NCBI RefSeq assembly: GCF_000819685.1
Contig: NZ_CDBR01000079.1
Location: forward strand, 1 to 58,531
Reading direction: 5' to 3'
Source: Aeromonas allosaccharophila
GTDB lineage: Bacteria; Pseudomonadota; Gammaproteobacteria; Enterobacterales; Aeromonadaceae
DNA: 58,531 nt
Positions 38,256 to 47,206 of this stretch are shown in pieces. A program made the translations under genes and the position numbers. Position 1 is the stretch's first letter. Every line of letters begins with the position of its first letter. Below the pieces are notes generated by a model that did not search any database, had not been told where the DNA came from, and saw only the letters and a program-made list of their open reading frames with translations.

Positions 38256-41132
38256 ATGACCCAGTCACTGTTTGAACTCGAACAAAAACACGATTTTGTC
38301 CGCCGCCATATCGGCCCGGGCGAGGAAGAGCTGCGCCAGCTGCTGGCGACCGTCGGGGCCGAGAGTCTGGACGATCTGATTGCCCAGACCGTGCCCGCCG
38401 CCATTCGCCTGCCGGGCCCGCTCGGCATCGGTGCCGGCATGACCGAAGTGGAGGCGCTGGCCAAGCTCAGGGGCTATGCCGCCCAGAACAAGATTGCCAA
38501 GAGCTATATCGGCATGGGTTATCACGATACCCATGTGCCCCACGTCATTTTGCGCAACGTGCTGGAAAACCCGGGCTGGTATACCGCCTACACCCCGTAC
38601 CAGCCCGAGCTGGCGCAGGGCCGTCTCGAAGCCCTGCTCAACTTCCAGCAGCTGACGCTGGATCTGACCGGCATGGATCTGGCAAGCGCCTCCCTGCTGG
38701 ATGAAGCGACCGCCGCCGCCGAGGCGATGGCGCTGGCCAAGCGGATGGCCAAGTCCAAATCCAATCTCTTCTTCGTGGCCGATGACGTGCACCCGCAGGT
38801 GATCGACGTGGTCAAGGAGCGCGCGGTTCACTTCGGTTTCGACGTGGCGGTTGGCGCCGCGAGCGATGCGGTGAGCGAAGAGGTGTTCGGTGCCCTGTTC
38901 CAGTACCCCACCACCACAGGTGAGGTGAGAGATCTGCGCGCCCTGATTGCTGCCGTACAGGCCCAGAAAGGGCTGGCCTGCGTCAGCGCCGACTTGCTCT
39001 CCCTGCTGCTGCTCAAATCCCCGGGTGAGCTGGGTGCCGACGTGGTGCTGGGCTCCGCCCAGCGCTTTGGTGTGCCCATGGGCTACGGTGGCCCCCACGC
39101 CGCCTTCTTCGCCACCCGCGATGCCTACAAGCGCTCCATGCCGGGCCGCATCATAGGCGTTTCCAAAGATGCCCGCGGCAAGGCCGCGCTGCGTATGGCG
39201 ATGCAGACCCGCGAGCAGCATATTCGCCGCGAGAAGGCCAACTCCAACATCTGTACCGCCCAGGTGCTGCTGGCCAACATGGCGAGCTTCTACGCCGTTT
39301 ACCACGGCCCGGTGGGGCTGAAAACCATCGCCTCCCGCGTGCACCGTCTCACCACCATTCTGGCATTCGGCCTCAAGGCCAAGGGTGTCGCCCTCAAGCA
39401 CGCCAGCTGGTTCGATACCCTGACCGTGCTGACGGCAGATAAAGCGGCACTCATTGCCAAGGCTGAAGCCAATGGCATCAACCTGCGTGCGGATCTGGAC
39501 GGCGCTGTAGGTGTGTCGCTCTCTGAAACCACCACCCGCGGCGATGTGGCCGAACTGTTTGATCTGTTCCTCGGTCAAAGCCATGGACTGGATATCGAGG
39601 CCCTCGACAAGGCGGCTCAGGCCCATCATGCCATCCCGCAGGATCTGCTGCGCACCGACGCCGTGCTGACCCACGAGGTGTTCAACAAGTACCATTCCGA
39701 AACCGAGATGTTGCGCTACATTCACCGTCTCGAAGCCAAAGATCTGGCGCTCAACTACGCCATGATTTCGCTCGGCTCCTGCACCATGAAGCTCAACGCC
39801 ACCGCCGAGATGATCCCGGTCACCTGGCCCGAGTTTGGCAAGCTGCACCCGTTCGCTCCGCTGGCCCAGGCCAAGGGCTATCTGCTGCTGCTGGCCGACC
39901 TCGAAAACTGGCTGGTGAAAGTGACCGGTTACGATGCGGTCTGCATGCAGCCCAACTCCGGTGCGCAGGGCGAGTACGCGGGCCTCTTGGCCATCAAGAA
40001 GTACCACGAGTCCCGCGGCGAGGGGCATCGCGACATCTGCCTCATTCCGGCTTCTGCCCACGGCACCAACCCGGCCTCTGCCCAGATGGCGGGGCTCAAG
40101 GTGATCGTCACCGCCTGTGACAAATCCGGCAACGTGGATCTCGACGACCTGCGTGCCAAGGCCGCCGAGGCGGGGGAGAAGCTTAGCTGTCTGATGGTGA
40201 CCTACCCCTCCACCCACGGGGTGTATGAGGAGACCATCAAGGAGGTGTGCGACATCGTTCACCAGCACGGTGGTCAGGTCTACCTCGACGGCGCCAACAT
40301 GAACGCGCAAGTTGGGCTGACGGCGCCGGGCTTTATCGGGGCGGACGTCTCTCACCTCAACCTGCACAAGACCTTCGCCATTCCTCATGGCGGTGGCGGC
40401 CCGGGCATGGGCCCCATCGGCGTGAAGAAACATCTGGCCCCCTTCGTGGCCGGTCACGCCGTGGTCAAGACCGACAAGGAGAGCCGCAACAACGGCGCCG
40501 TGTCGGCCGCACCGTTCGGCTCGGCCAGCATCCTGCCCATCAGCTGGATGTATATCGCCATGCTGGGTGACGAGGGGCTGAAGAAATCCACTCAGGTGGC
40601 GATCCTCAACGCCAACTACCTGGCCAAGAAGCTGGGGGACTCCTTCCCGGTGCTCTATTCCGGGCGCAACGGTCGGGTGGCCCACGAGTGCATTCTGGAT
40701 ATCCGTCCGCTCAAGGAGGCTTCCGGCATCAGCGAGATGGACGTGGCCAAACGGTTGATGGATTACGGCTTCCACGCGCCGACCATGAGCTTCCCGGTAG
40801 CGGGCACCCTGATGGTCGAGCCGACGGAATCCGAATCCAAGCGCGAGCTGGATCGCTTCGTCGAGGCGATGACCGCCATCCGCGCCGAGATTGCCAAGGT
40901 GCAGGAGGGGCAGTGGAGCCTGACCGACAACCCGCTGGCCAACGCGCCCCATACCCAGGATGACGTGATGGACGAGCAGTGGGCTCGTGGCTACAGCCGC
41001 GCCGAGGCGGTCTTCCCGTCCGACGCAGTACGTGCAGCCAAGCTCTGGCCGTCAGTGAATCGCATCGACGACGTCTACGGCGATCGCAACCTGTTCTGTG
41101 CCTGTATCCCGACCGAGGATTACGCCAAGTAA
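38256..41132 (+). CDS. gcvP: Glycine dehydrogenase (decarboxylating), P protein
   Basis: The product is 958 aa from the ATG at 38256 ([20 protein letters not shown]) with GGGAAATG upstream; an in-frame extension to 38136 lacks conservation. The PLP lysine lies in [21 protein letters not shown] near residue 705. Other landmarks are [12 protein letters not shown] and NMNAQVGL. The enzyme decarboxylates glycine and loads the residue onto GcvH. The 3' end is intact (CIPTEDYAK), and the Tn7-like element begins 9 bp after the stop, so this end is the likely TnsD/TniQ attachment target. Confidence 0.96.
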   Translation: MTQSLFELEQKHDFVRRHIGPGEEELRQLLATVGAESLDDLIAQTVPAAIRLPGPLGIGAGMTEVEALAKLRGYAAQNKIAKSYIGMGYHDTHVPHVILRNVLENPGWYTAYTPYQPELAQGRLEALLNFQQLTLDLTGMDLASASLLDEATAAAEAMALAKRMAKSKSNLFFVADDVHPQVIDVVKERAVHFGFDVAVGAASDAVSEEVFGALFQYPTTTGEVRDLRALIAAVQAQKGLACVSADLLSLLLLKSPGELGADVVLGSAQRFGVPMGYGGPHAAFFATRDAYKRSMPGRIIGVSKDARGKAALRMAMQTREQHIRREKANSNICTAQVLLANMASFYAVYHGPVGLKTIASRVHRLTTILAFGLKAKGVALKHASWFDTLTVLTADKAALIAKAEANGINLRADLDGAVGVSLSETTTRGDVAELFDLFLGQSHGLDIEALDKAAQAHHAIPQDLLRTDAVLTHEVFNKYHSETEMLRYIHRLEAKDLALNYAMISLGSCTMKLNATAEMIPVTWPEFGKLHPFAPLAQAKGYLLLLADLENWLVKVTGYDAVCMQPNSGAQGEYAGLLAIKKYHESRGEGHRDICLIPASAHGTNPASAQMAGLKVIVTACDKSGNVDLDDLRAKAAEAGEKLSCLMVTYPSTHGVYEETIKEVCDIVHQHGGQVYLDGANMNAQVGLTAPGFIGADVSHLNLHKTFAIPHGGGGPGMGPIGVKKHLAPFVAGHAVVKTDKESRNNGAVSAAPFGSASILPISWMYIAMLGDEGLKKSTQVAILNANYLAKKLGDSFPVLYSGRNGRVAHECILDIRPLKEASGISEMDVAKRLMDYGFHAPTMSFPVAGTLMVEPTESESKRELDRFVEAMTAIRAEIAKVQEGQWSLTDNPLANAPHTQDDVMDEQWARGYSRAEAVFPSDAVRAAKLWPSVNRIDDVYGDRNLFCACIPTEDYAK

Positions 41133-41141
41133 GTGGCGTGC

Positions 41142-41207
41142 TGATCACGACCATTTAAGTTGGATACCGTGACATTGAAGTTGGAAACCGACCATTTAAG
41201 TTGGAAA
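41142..41207. repeat. Right-type transposon end with three TnsB-type sites
   Basis: Repeats are at 41152-41166 (CATTTAAGTTGGATA), 41173-41187 (CATTGAAGTTGGAAA) and 41193-41207 (CATTTAAGTTGGAAA), spaced 20-21 bp and in the same orientation. They match the inverted copies at 57925-58053. Confidence 0.9.
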
Positions 41208-41209
41208 CT

Positions 41210-41240
41210 AAAAGGCCCTGCAATAGCAGGGCCTTTTTTA
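41210..41240. terminator. Terminator just inside the gcvP-side transposon end
   Basis: AAAAGGCCCTGC and GCAGGGCCTTTTTT form a strong stem around AATA. It follows the last TnsB-type site within a few bases. It ends gcvP transcription and would shield the transposon from readthrough. Confidence 0.88.
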
Positions 41241-41670
41241 TGCTTGGTTTGATAAAACGTAATTAAATTACAAATTAAGAATTTATTAGACCGTCGTTAG
41301 TAGATCAGTAGCATTCATATATCAAGGGCGCGGTATACTTTATACAAAAGTTTGCGTTATTACTCAAATTTCCCTATCGGGCTAAGCACCGGCATGGTGC
41401 CAAAGGATAATCTGGGTACCGAAGGAGGGCCAACGATAGGCACATGAAGGGGTAAAGCAACTCACCAACACATAATGGTAACAACATCAGCCATTCACAA
41501 CACTAAGTATGCGATGTTCCGTCGTGGGCATTGCACCTAAACATTGAGCTAACGCAAGCATAGCTTAGATAATCTAAAAAATCCTAACTTGAAAATTCAC
41601 TTCGATACCTCATTTTTGGTATAGTTGAAGAGTTCTTTGTTTTCCTCATATGTATTTCCTGAGTGTAATC
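41241..41670. other. AT-rich upstream region of the hxs operon
   Basis: No gene is seen in these 430 bp. The segment CTAAACATTGAGCTAACGCAAG at 41537-41558 matches 58157-58178 (CTAAATATTGAGCTATCGCAAG) at 20 of 22 positions; both lie 110-135 bp before an hxsD start, so this is a candidate regulatory element or part of the promoter region. GGTATAGTT at about 41619 could be a -10 element. Confidence 0.55.
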
Positions 41671-41961
41671 ATGATCGTAATTATCGACCCTTTTTTCAGT
41701 AAAGATGCCATATTGCGAACTTGTTACGGGTTTGCAGGTAATTTTAATTTCGAAATTCAAATGAAAAGTGGAATGTATTTCATTACTGTTGCGGCATTGG
41801 ATACCACTCCGATAGCCAGCGACTTTGAGGCTGAATTTAAAAATGCGCTGATTGACCACGAGTTGCGGGTAGTGATTGAGGAAAAAACGAAGGTAGTGAA
41901 AGAGGCGTTGGTGTGTGCTGCGCTGCGTGAAGCATGGAGCGAACCGGTTGATGCGAAATAA
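41671..41961 (+). CDS. hxsD: His-Xaa-Ser system protein HxsD
   Basis: The product is 96 aa from the ATG at 41671 (MIVIIDPFFSKDAILRTCYG); this start is supported by the second copy at 58287, which starts at the same place. The protein is small, cytosolic and mixed alpha/beta, with FEIQMKSGMYFITVAAL in the first half and AEFKNALIDHELRVVIEEKTK in the second. HxsD is known only as a conserved member of the His-Xaa-Ser gene set and has no assigned biochemical role; by analogy with other radical SAM peptide systems it could be a substrate-binding or assembly factor. It overlaps hxsB by 11 bp. Confidence 0.88.
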   Translation: MIVIIDPFFSKDAILRTCYGFAGNFNFEIQMKSGMYFITVAALDTTPIASDFEAEFKNALIDHELRVVIEEKTKVVKEALVCAALREAWSEPVDAK

Positions 41962-43405
41962 ATTTAAGAATAAAGCCTATTTTGCTGACAAAGATAAAGA
42001 CTATACACTGTTTCCTTTTAACTTTGAACGCTTGAGTCAAGATGAAGTACTCATCGTCAATGCAGTTGGTGAATTTTCATTTATTCAGGATCGAGAATTG
42101 CAAGAATTGGTGGCTGGCGAACTGCCAACTGACACTGAGTTATATCAAGAGTTAAAACGAAAGAGTTTCTTGGCAGGTTCTGAGGATTCGTATGCACTGC
42201 GCTGTTTATCAGCCAAATACAGGCAGCGCAAATCTTTCCTCAGTGGCGGGCCGGGACTGCATATCTTTGTGATCACATTGCGTTGTGGAAATTCTTGCGA
42301 GTATTGTCAGGCGAGCCGCAAATCAGTGACATCGTCACAGCACGACATGTCACAAGAGACGGCCAGAAATGCGGTAGATCGGGTGTTCGAATCACCCAAC
42401 CAGCGCATCACCATTGAGTTTCAGGGAGGTGAGCCTTTGCTCGCCTTCGATTTAATTAAATTTATCGTGGACTACGCTCACGAAAAAAACAGTGTGCATG
42501 GCAAGAGCCTCGTGTTTGTCATTGCCACTAGCCTGCAATACATTACCGATGAGATGCTGGATTTTATCAAGCTCCACAGTATTCAGATCTCAACGTCGCT
42601 GGATGGCCCAGAAGCGCTACACAACAAAAATCGGCCATCCTCATGTGGTAATAGCTATCAAAGTACCCTTGCGGGTATTCGAAAGGTGAGAGAGGCCATT
42701 GGCGATGAGGCCATCGCCGCCATGACCACCATCACCAAAGACAGTCTACCTTTTCACCAGGAGATCGTAGATGAGTATGTGAAGCATGGCTTCCATTCGA
42801 TATTCTTGCGGCCGCTCAACATGTATGGCTTTGCCGTCAAAAGGGAAAGCAAGGTCAGCTATACCTCTGCCGAGTATTTCGCGTTTTATCAAAAGAGCCT
42901 GCAATACATCATCGATATCAATAAAGCAGGCTACTACCTAGATGAAGTCACGGCGTCCTTGGCACTGAACAACATGCTGACCGGACGTGCGGTGGGCTAT
43001 GTGGATCTGCGCTCGCCCTGTGGCGATGGCACCGGGGTGCTGGTCTATCACTACAACAGCTATGTATACCCGTCCGATGAAGCCCGAATGCTCTATGACA
43101 TGGGCGATAACAAATTCTGTTTGGGCTCAGTAGAGGCGCCCTATGTGGAGCTGATTTCGTCGGATGTGATGGGTGAGATATTGATGAGCGGGGTGGCCGA
43201 ATCCCTTCCGGCTTGCGCCTATTGCGCCTATTTACCCTACTGTGGTGCCAACCCCATCCAGAACTATTCCCGTACTGGCGACTTGGGTGGACACAGGGCT
43301 AAGAATGACTTCTGCAATAAGCAGAAACCGTTGTATCGCCACTTGTTCAGCCTCCTTGAAGAGAACAAGGATGTATTCACTTCATGGGTCACAAGGGGTA
43401 AGTGA
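41951..43405 (+). CDS. hxsB: Radical SAM protein HxsB (His-Xaa-Ser system)
   Basis: The product is 484 aa from the ATG at 41951, inside the end of hxsD. The radical SAM 4Fe-4S motif is RCGNSCEYC, C112-x3-C116-x2-C119, and GGEPLLAF follows near residue 160. The C-terminal third has a SPASM/twitch-like cysteine set (CAYCAYLPYCGANP, later DFCNKQKP), typical of enzymes that modify ribosomal peptides. The family is anaerobic-sulfatase-maturase-like. I infer that it modifies HxsA or another peptide; the chemistry is unknown. It is followed after 3 bp by hxsC, so the genes form one operon. Confidence 0.9.
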   Translation: MRNKFKNKAYFADKDKDYTLFPFNFERLSQDEVLIVNAVGEFSFIQDRELQELVAGELPTDTELYQELKRKSFLAGSEDSYALRCLSAKYRQRKSFLSGGPGLHIFVITLRCGNSCEYCQASRKSVTSSQHDMSQETARNAVDRVFESPNQRITIEFQGGEPLLAFDLIKFIVDYAHEKNSVHGKSLVFVIATSLQYITDEMLDFIKLHSIQISTSLDGPEALHNKNRPSSCGNSYQSTLAGIRKVREAIGDEAIAAMTTITKDSLPFHQEIVDEYVKHGFHSIFLRPLNMYGFAVKRESKVSYTSAEYFAFYQKSLQYIIDINKAGYYLDEVTASLALNNMLTGRAVGYVDLRSPCGDGTGVLVYHYNSYVYPSDEARMLYDMGDNKFCLGSVEAPYVELISSDVMGEILMSGVAESLPACAYCAYLPYCGANPIQNYSRTGDLGGHRAKNDFCNKQKPLYRHLFSLLEENKDVFTSWVTRGK

Positions 43406-43408
43406 GCG

Positions 43409-44614
43409 ATGAGCTTCAAACTGAAATTAAGAGCGGTCATTCATTATCCCTCTACAACTCGCCGCCCGTTGCGGGTAACGACAGTTGATAGCTACATCGC
43501 CACAGGAAGATCACCGGACGAGTTATGCCTGATCTACCCCGACGGGCAATATAGAGGCGAAGCCCTGCTTTCCATCAAGTGGGGGGCTATTGTCATTTAT
43601 GACCATGCAACCCCGCTTTTTGACGGTCAAATCATTCACGTCACCGAGGAAGGTGAGCGCCTTGACGATGGCGACATCATTGTGACGTTAACGGATGCCG
43701 TGTATATCGCCTACAAGCAGCGCAGTGACTCCAACTCACTGTTCTTGACAGAGCGGTGCGATAACTTCTGCATCATGTGCTCGCAGCCGCCGAAAAATGT
43801 GGATGACGCGTGGCGGGTGAATGATGCACTGGACATCATTGATTTGTTGGACGATGAGCCGCGCACTTTGGGGATCAGCGGCGGTGAACCGACGACGTTA
43901 GGGGCGGATTTTTTGAAAATTCTGACCCATTGCCACCAGAAATTGCCGCAAACCCAGCTTCATATTTTGACCAATGGAAAAAACCTGAGTAATAGGGAGC
44001 TGATCGATGAGATTCAGCAGATTGGGCATGAGCGGGTGCTATGGGGTGTCCCATTGTATGGGGCAATGGCCCGCGATCACGATTACCATGTGCAGTCTCG
44101 CGGGGCATTCAATCAGACCATCAACGGCCTCTATCACCTAAAAACGATTGAACAGTCCATCGAACTGCGGATCGTCTTGACGAAAGATGTACTCAGAAAT
44201 ATCGAAGCGCTGTGTGAGTTTATTGTCAGAAATTTATCGTTTGTCTCTTTTGTTGCCCTTATGGGGATCGAATTTACGGGCTTTGCCAAGCAAAATTACG
44301 CTACGGTGTACTCTCCCATTGCTGAGCATTTGCCCGCGTTAAGCTCTGCCATGAATACCCTGAAAATGAATAATGTGCAGTACTGCCTTTACAATATTCC
44401 GCATTGTCACTTGCCGCTGAGTTTGCGCGATTTTGCCGCGCAAAGTATTTCCGACTGGAAAAATGGATTCCCGCAAGGTTGTGACGATTGTGCTTCGAAG
44501 GCAGTCTGCTGTGGCTTCTTTGCGTCGAACCTTGATCACAAGTCGGGTGTTTTAACTAAATCATTATGTAGTGTTGATGATGACTCTTATATTGGAGTAA
44601 TAAATTTGTTATGA
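43409..44614 (+). CDS. hxsC: Radical SAM protein HxsC (His-Xaa-Ser system)
   Basis: The 401-aa second radical SAM enzyme has its cluster motif late, after a domain of about 110 residues: TERCDNFCIMCSQPP with C117-x3-C121-x2-C124. GISGGEPTTLG follows near residue 152. The C-terminal cysteine group GCDDCASKAVCCGFFAS resembles an auxiliary-cluster site. Two different radical SAM enzymes in one operon suggest two modifications or a hetero-complex. The start ATG at 43409 lies just after the hxsB stop and the end overlaps hxsA by 4 bp, so expression is coupled. Confidence 0.9.
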   Translation: MSFKLKLRAVIHYPSTTRRPLRVTTVDSYIATGRSPDELCLIYPDGQYRGEALLSIKWGAIVIYDHATPLFDGQIIHVTEEGERLDDGDIIVTLTDAVYIAYKQRSDSNSLFLTERCDNFCIMCSQPPKNVDDAWRVNDALDIIDLLDDEPRTLGISGGEPTTLGADFLKILTHCHQKLPQTQLHILTNGKNLSNRELIDEIQQIGHERVLWGVPLYGAMARDHDYHVQSRGAFNQTINGLYHLKTIEQSIELRIVLTKDVLRNIEALCEFIVRNLSFVSFVALMGIEFTGFAKQNYATVYSPIAEHLPALSSAMNTLKMNNVQYCLYNIPHCHLPLSLRDFAAQSISDWKNGFPQGCDDCASKAVCCGFFASNLDHKSGVLTKSLCSVDDDSYIGVINLL

Positions 44615-45189
44615 AAAAACTAATGTCCACGTTGCAGCGTTGGGGTGTACTGGGTCTGGGTGTGCTAAGTGGGCATGGGGTCACGGCTAGCGAAGCGCAT
44701 CTCTCCGATGACGCCTTCAATCAGTTGAACTTAGACAACTTGCCCAACATGGAAGCCTCGTTGAACATGGATGTGAACAACCTCTATGCAGGCCACCGTT
44801 CACATCGCTCGCACAGTTCACATCGCTCGCACTCCAGTCATCGTTCTCACTACTCAGGCTACGGCACCTCGACCTATTCGGCCCCTGTCGCTGTGCCTTC
44901 GCGAGCATATGGCAGCAGTGTAAACAGCCTTAACCAAAGCTTGCAGGCCCCTCTCGAAGTCACTTCACCAGCCAGACGGCTGACAGCCAATGATAGCGCC
45001 ATGATGGATCTGGTCATGCGGGTGCAATTAGCACTGTTCACCAAAGGCTATGATGTAGGTATTATCGATGGCAAGATTGGCCCGAAAACCCGCGCCCAGA
45101 TAAAACGCTATCAGAGTGATAACAGGTTAAGTAGTACGGGAACACTGACGACCTCCTTACTCACAAGTTTGGGTATTCAAATTCAGTGA
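44611..45189 (+). CDS. hxsA: HxsA, exported protein with His-Xaa-Ser repeats and peptidoglycan-binding-like domain
   Basis: The 192-aa protein has a signal-peptide-like N-terminus (residues 1-26, hydrophobic after MKKLMSTLQR). An acidic linker follows, then seven consecutive His-Xaa-Ser triplets at residues 62-82, where Xaa is Arg, Ser or Tyr. A Ser/Tyr/Pro-rich stretch leads to a C-terminal domain (about 130-192) like PG_binding_1: VQLALFTKGYDVGIIDGKIGPKTRAQIKRYQ. The repeats are the presumed target of the two radical SAM enzymes, and the end domain would anchor the product at the cell wall. These roles are inference; the architecture is directly visible. It is the last of the four overlapping hxs genes. 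Confidence 0.9.
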   Translation: MKKLMSTLQRWGVLGLGVLSGHGVTASEAHLSDDAFNQLNLDNLPNMEASLNMDVNNLYAGHRSHRSHSSHRSHSSHRSHYSGYGTSTYSAPVAVPSRAYGSSVNSLNQSLQAPLEVTSPARRLTANDSAMMDLVMRVQLALFTKGYDVGIIDGKIGPKTRAQIKRYQSDNRLSSTGTLTTSLLTSLGIQIQ

Positions 45190-45230
45190 GTCATCCGGGC
45201 ATTCTTAACTTAATTTAAAAAGGATTACAG

Positions 45231-45503
45231 ATGAAAAAAATAACAATCACTCTAGCTTTCTTTGCTGCAATAATGTCTTCTAATATTTATGCATGGGAAG
45301 GTGTTGACAATGATTCTGGGAGTGACATTGAGATTGAAAGCGGTAATTTAGTAAGAGCTGGGGAGGAAATTGAATATTATGACCATGATTATGGAGAGTA
45401 TCGTTCAGCGGATGTTGAGAGCGTAGAGTCTAGTGGTAGTGGTGCAGAGGTAGAAGTATATGATCATGAATCAGGTGAATATCGGACATTTGAAATGGAA
45501 TGA
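45231..45503 (+). CDS. Small exported acidic protein with internal repeat (DUF5334-like)
   Basis: The 90-aa protein has a clear signal peptide (MKKITITLAFFAAIMSSNIYA) and a mature part of about 69 residues that is strongly acidic. It has an internal duplication: EIEYYDHDYGEYR near 48-60 and EVEVYDHESGEYR near 73-85. An AAAAGGATTACAG ribosome binding region precedes the ATG. It lies 41 bp after hxsA with no terminator between, so it is probably co-transcribed and may be a fifth member of the system. I recall a family named DUF5334 with this pattern, but did not search. The acidic mature protein could bind the basic His-rich HxsA. Confidence 0.75.
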   Translation: MKKITITLAFFAAIMSSNIYAWEGVDNDSGSDIEIESGNLVRAGEEIEYYDHDYGEYRSADVESVESSGSGAEVEVYDHESGEYRTFEME

Positions 45504-45579
45504 CTTCGCAGTTTCACTTGGGTAATACCTCTAATCGGTTGAGCACCGTGCCCTGACCAGCTAAGGAGGGTGCGAATAA

Positions 45580-45891
45580 GTGTCCTCTACAATAAAATTG
45601 AAATTTTTAGTCCTTAAAATTCAACTTGTTATAAAGGCATGGCATTGTGTTTGGTGGCTTATTCGCATCATCCCCCTGTGGGGGCGCTGTTCCCCCCATG
45701 GCCGGATCACGCTTAACCCACACCTCGTCAAAGCGTCTCGCGAGTGTATCGATTACGTCATCCTGCACGAGCTCTGCTACATTGCCGAGCACAACCACAG
45801 CGAGTCGTTTCGGCTGATGAGCCAAGTGATGCCAGGCTGGGAAAAGACAAAAGAGCGATTGGATGGGATGGCGGCTCGATTGTTGGCGTGA
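45580..45891 (+). pseudogene. Truncated YgjP/DUF45-type metallopeptidase remnant
   Basis: About 70 residues at the C-terminal end resemble the YgjP-like (M48-type, DUF45) domain: LWGRCSPHGRITLNPHLVKA, then CIDYVILHELCYIAEHNHSESF. Two things point to decay. The normal N-terminal part of more than 100 residues is absent, and the HExxH zinc motif reads His-Glu-Leu-Cys-Tyr, so the second His is lost. DUF45 genes often accompany type I restriction-modification operons, so this may be a leftover of a former defence cargo. The in-frame start at 45580 is a GTG with no homologous N-terminus. Confidence 0.75.
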
Positions 45892-46333
45892 GTTATCTGA
45901 TCGTCAGTCACTCCCACAGCCCGGCAGGTTACCCTTGCCGGGCTGTTTCTTTGGTACTGATGCCTTCTACTGATCCTCAAAGGATCCCTCTCATGGCCGA
46001 AAAGGCCATTTTTTCTGTGCAGAACAATCGATAGCCTCAGAATCATGCTCTATATCAGTTGTCCTCTTATATCTAAATTGGAATAAAAAACTTGTACTTA
46101 TTATTTATAAAAATAAATATGCACTGTTGTGTGTATTTATGCGCATATAGGTAAGTTTTTGTTTTTAAAGGGGAAATATAAAAATTCAATACGTGTGGAG
46201 TTTTCACCACAGCAGCATCATCAGTTAATATTTATAAAAATAAATAAGATAAAACAACATCTTACGTTCATTCTTGTTGTTGACGATCCCCTGCCTGCTG
46301 ACTAGGTTGTATGCAAGTCAGATAGGAGCGGTC
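45892..46333. other. AT-rich control region upstream of tnsA
   Basis: These 442 bp contain the hairpin CCCGGCAGG.../...TTGCCGGGC near 45918-45945, which may end the hxs transcript, and two near-identical A/T direct repeats (TATTTATAAAAATAAATA) near 46101 and 46228 that may form part of tns promoter control. No convincing gene is seen. Confidence 0.5.
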
Positions 46334-47206
46334 ATGAAACAAAAGATGGTTAAGCAGCCAATTATCACAGATGCGGAAATCGCCAAAACGGAGCGATACA
46401 ACCGAGACATCCAGGCTTGGGGGTATCGGCCCTGGGTCACAGTGCGACAGTCCCATACCCATGGGCAGGGTCAGATTGTGTATAGTCACAAGACCAAACG
46501 TGAGCATCATCTGCTCAGCCGTGGTGAGCGACGCCCATTTTTTTACTTCGAACATGACCCAACGGTTATCGATATTCTGGAGCAGTACCCGCTGCCCCTG
46601 CATAAAACTCTAGAAATTGCTGCCTCTCTGAACATTGTCCATCCAGGTAATTACAAAGAGAGGGGCAATCATGGTGGTCGTATTCCAGCCAAAACCATGA
46701 CTCAGGATTTTTTAGTGTTGAGGCAATCCGATAGTGGCAACGCGCGATTGACAGCGTACAGCTATAAATATTCCGATGCTCTGGATCCTGCCATCACCAA
46801 TCCTCGAGTCGTTAATCGAACACGAGCAAAAGAGAAAATTGCCCTTGAATATTGGCGTGCTGAAAATATCGATTTTGTGATGGTAACTGAGAAAGATTTT
46901 GATGCTACATTTATCTACAATGTAGAGTTCTTGCGGGAGTGTTTTGATTCAAAAAATCTTCTCCAAGTTTCAGCAGATCTTTATGATCATGTAGTTTTAA
47001 AATTTAAAAATCACATGATTATGGCACCCTTATCCACACTTAGGATGTTAGCCTTGCTGGTCGCTCAAGAGATGAACATTGATGAGAGGCATGCTGTTTG
47101 CTTATTCCAACATGCAGTATATACCGGTCGTATTGATATGGATTTGACACAGCGTATTGAGTTATACCACCCTCTTCCCGCATTGCGAGGGTCTCATGAG
47201 AATTAA
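46334..47206 (+). CDS. tnsA: Tn7-like transposition endonuclease TnsA
   Basis: The product is 290 aa from the ATG at 46334 with TAGGAG upstream. The N-terminal nuclease domain has an acidic catalytic set of the TnsA type: a Glu in TKREHHLLS, the Asp in MTQDFLVL, and a Lys in AYSYKYS, with YFEHDPTVIDILEQYPL between the first two. A C-terminal winged-helix domain (about 170-270) follows. TnsA cuts the 5' ends of the element while TnsB cuts and joins the 3' ends, giving cut-and-paste movement. Its presence argues against a purely replicative element. The gene overlaps tnsB by 11 bp. Confidence 0.9.
   Translation: MKQKMVKQPIITDAEIAKTERYNRDIQAWGYRPWVTVRQSHTHGQGQIVYSHKTKREHHLLSRGERRPFFYFEHDPTVIDILEQYPLPLHKTLEIAASLNIVHPGNYKERGNHGGRIPAKTMTQDFLVLRQSDSGNARLTAYSYKYSDALDPAITNPRVVNRTRAKEKIALEYWRAENIDFVMVTEKDFDATFIYNVEFLRECFDSKNLLQVSADLYDHVVLKFKNHMIMAPLSTLRMLALLVAQEMNIDERHAVCLFQHAVYTGRIDMDLTQRIELYHPLPALRGSHEN

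Noticed and set aside
38265..40952. 895-codon open frame antisense to gcvP
   Set aside because: It is an antisense shadow of the conserved gcvP gene with no recognisable domain.
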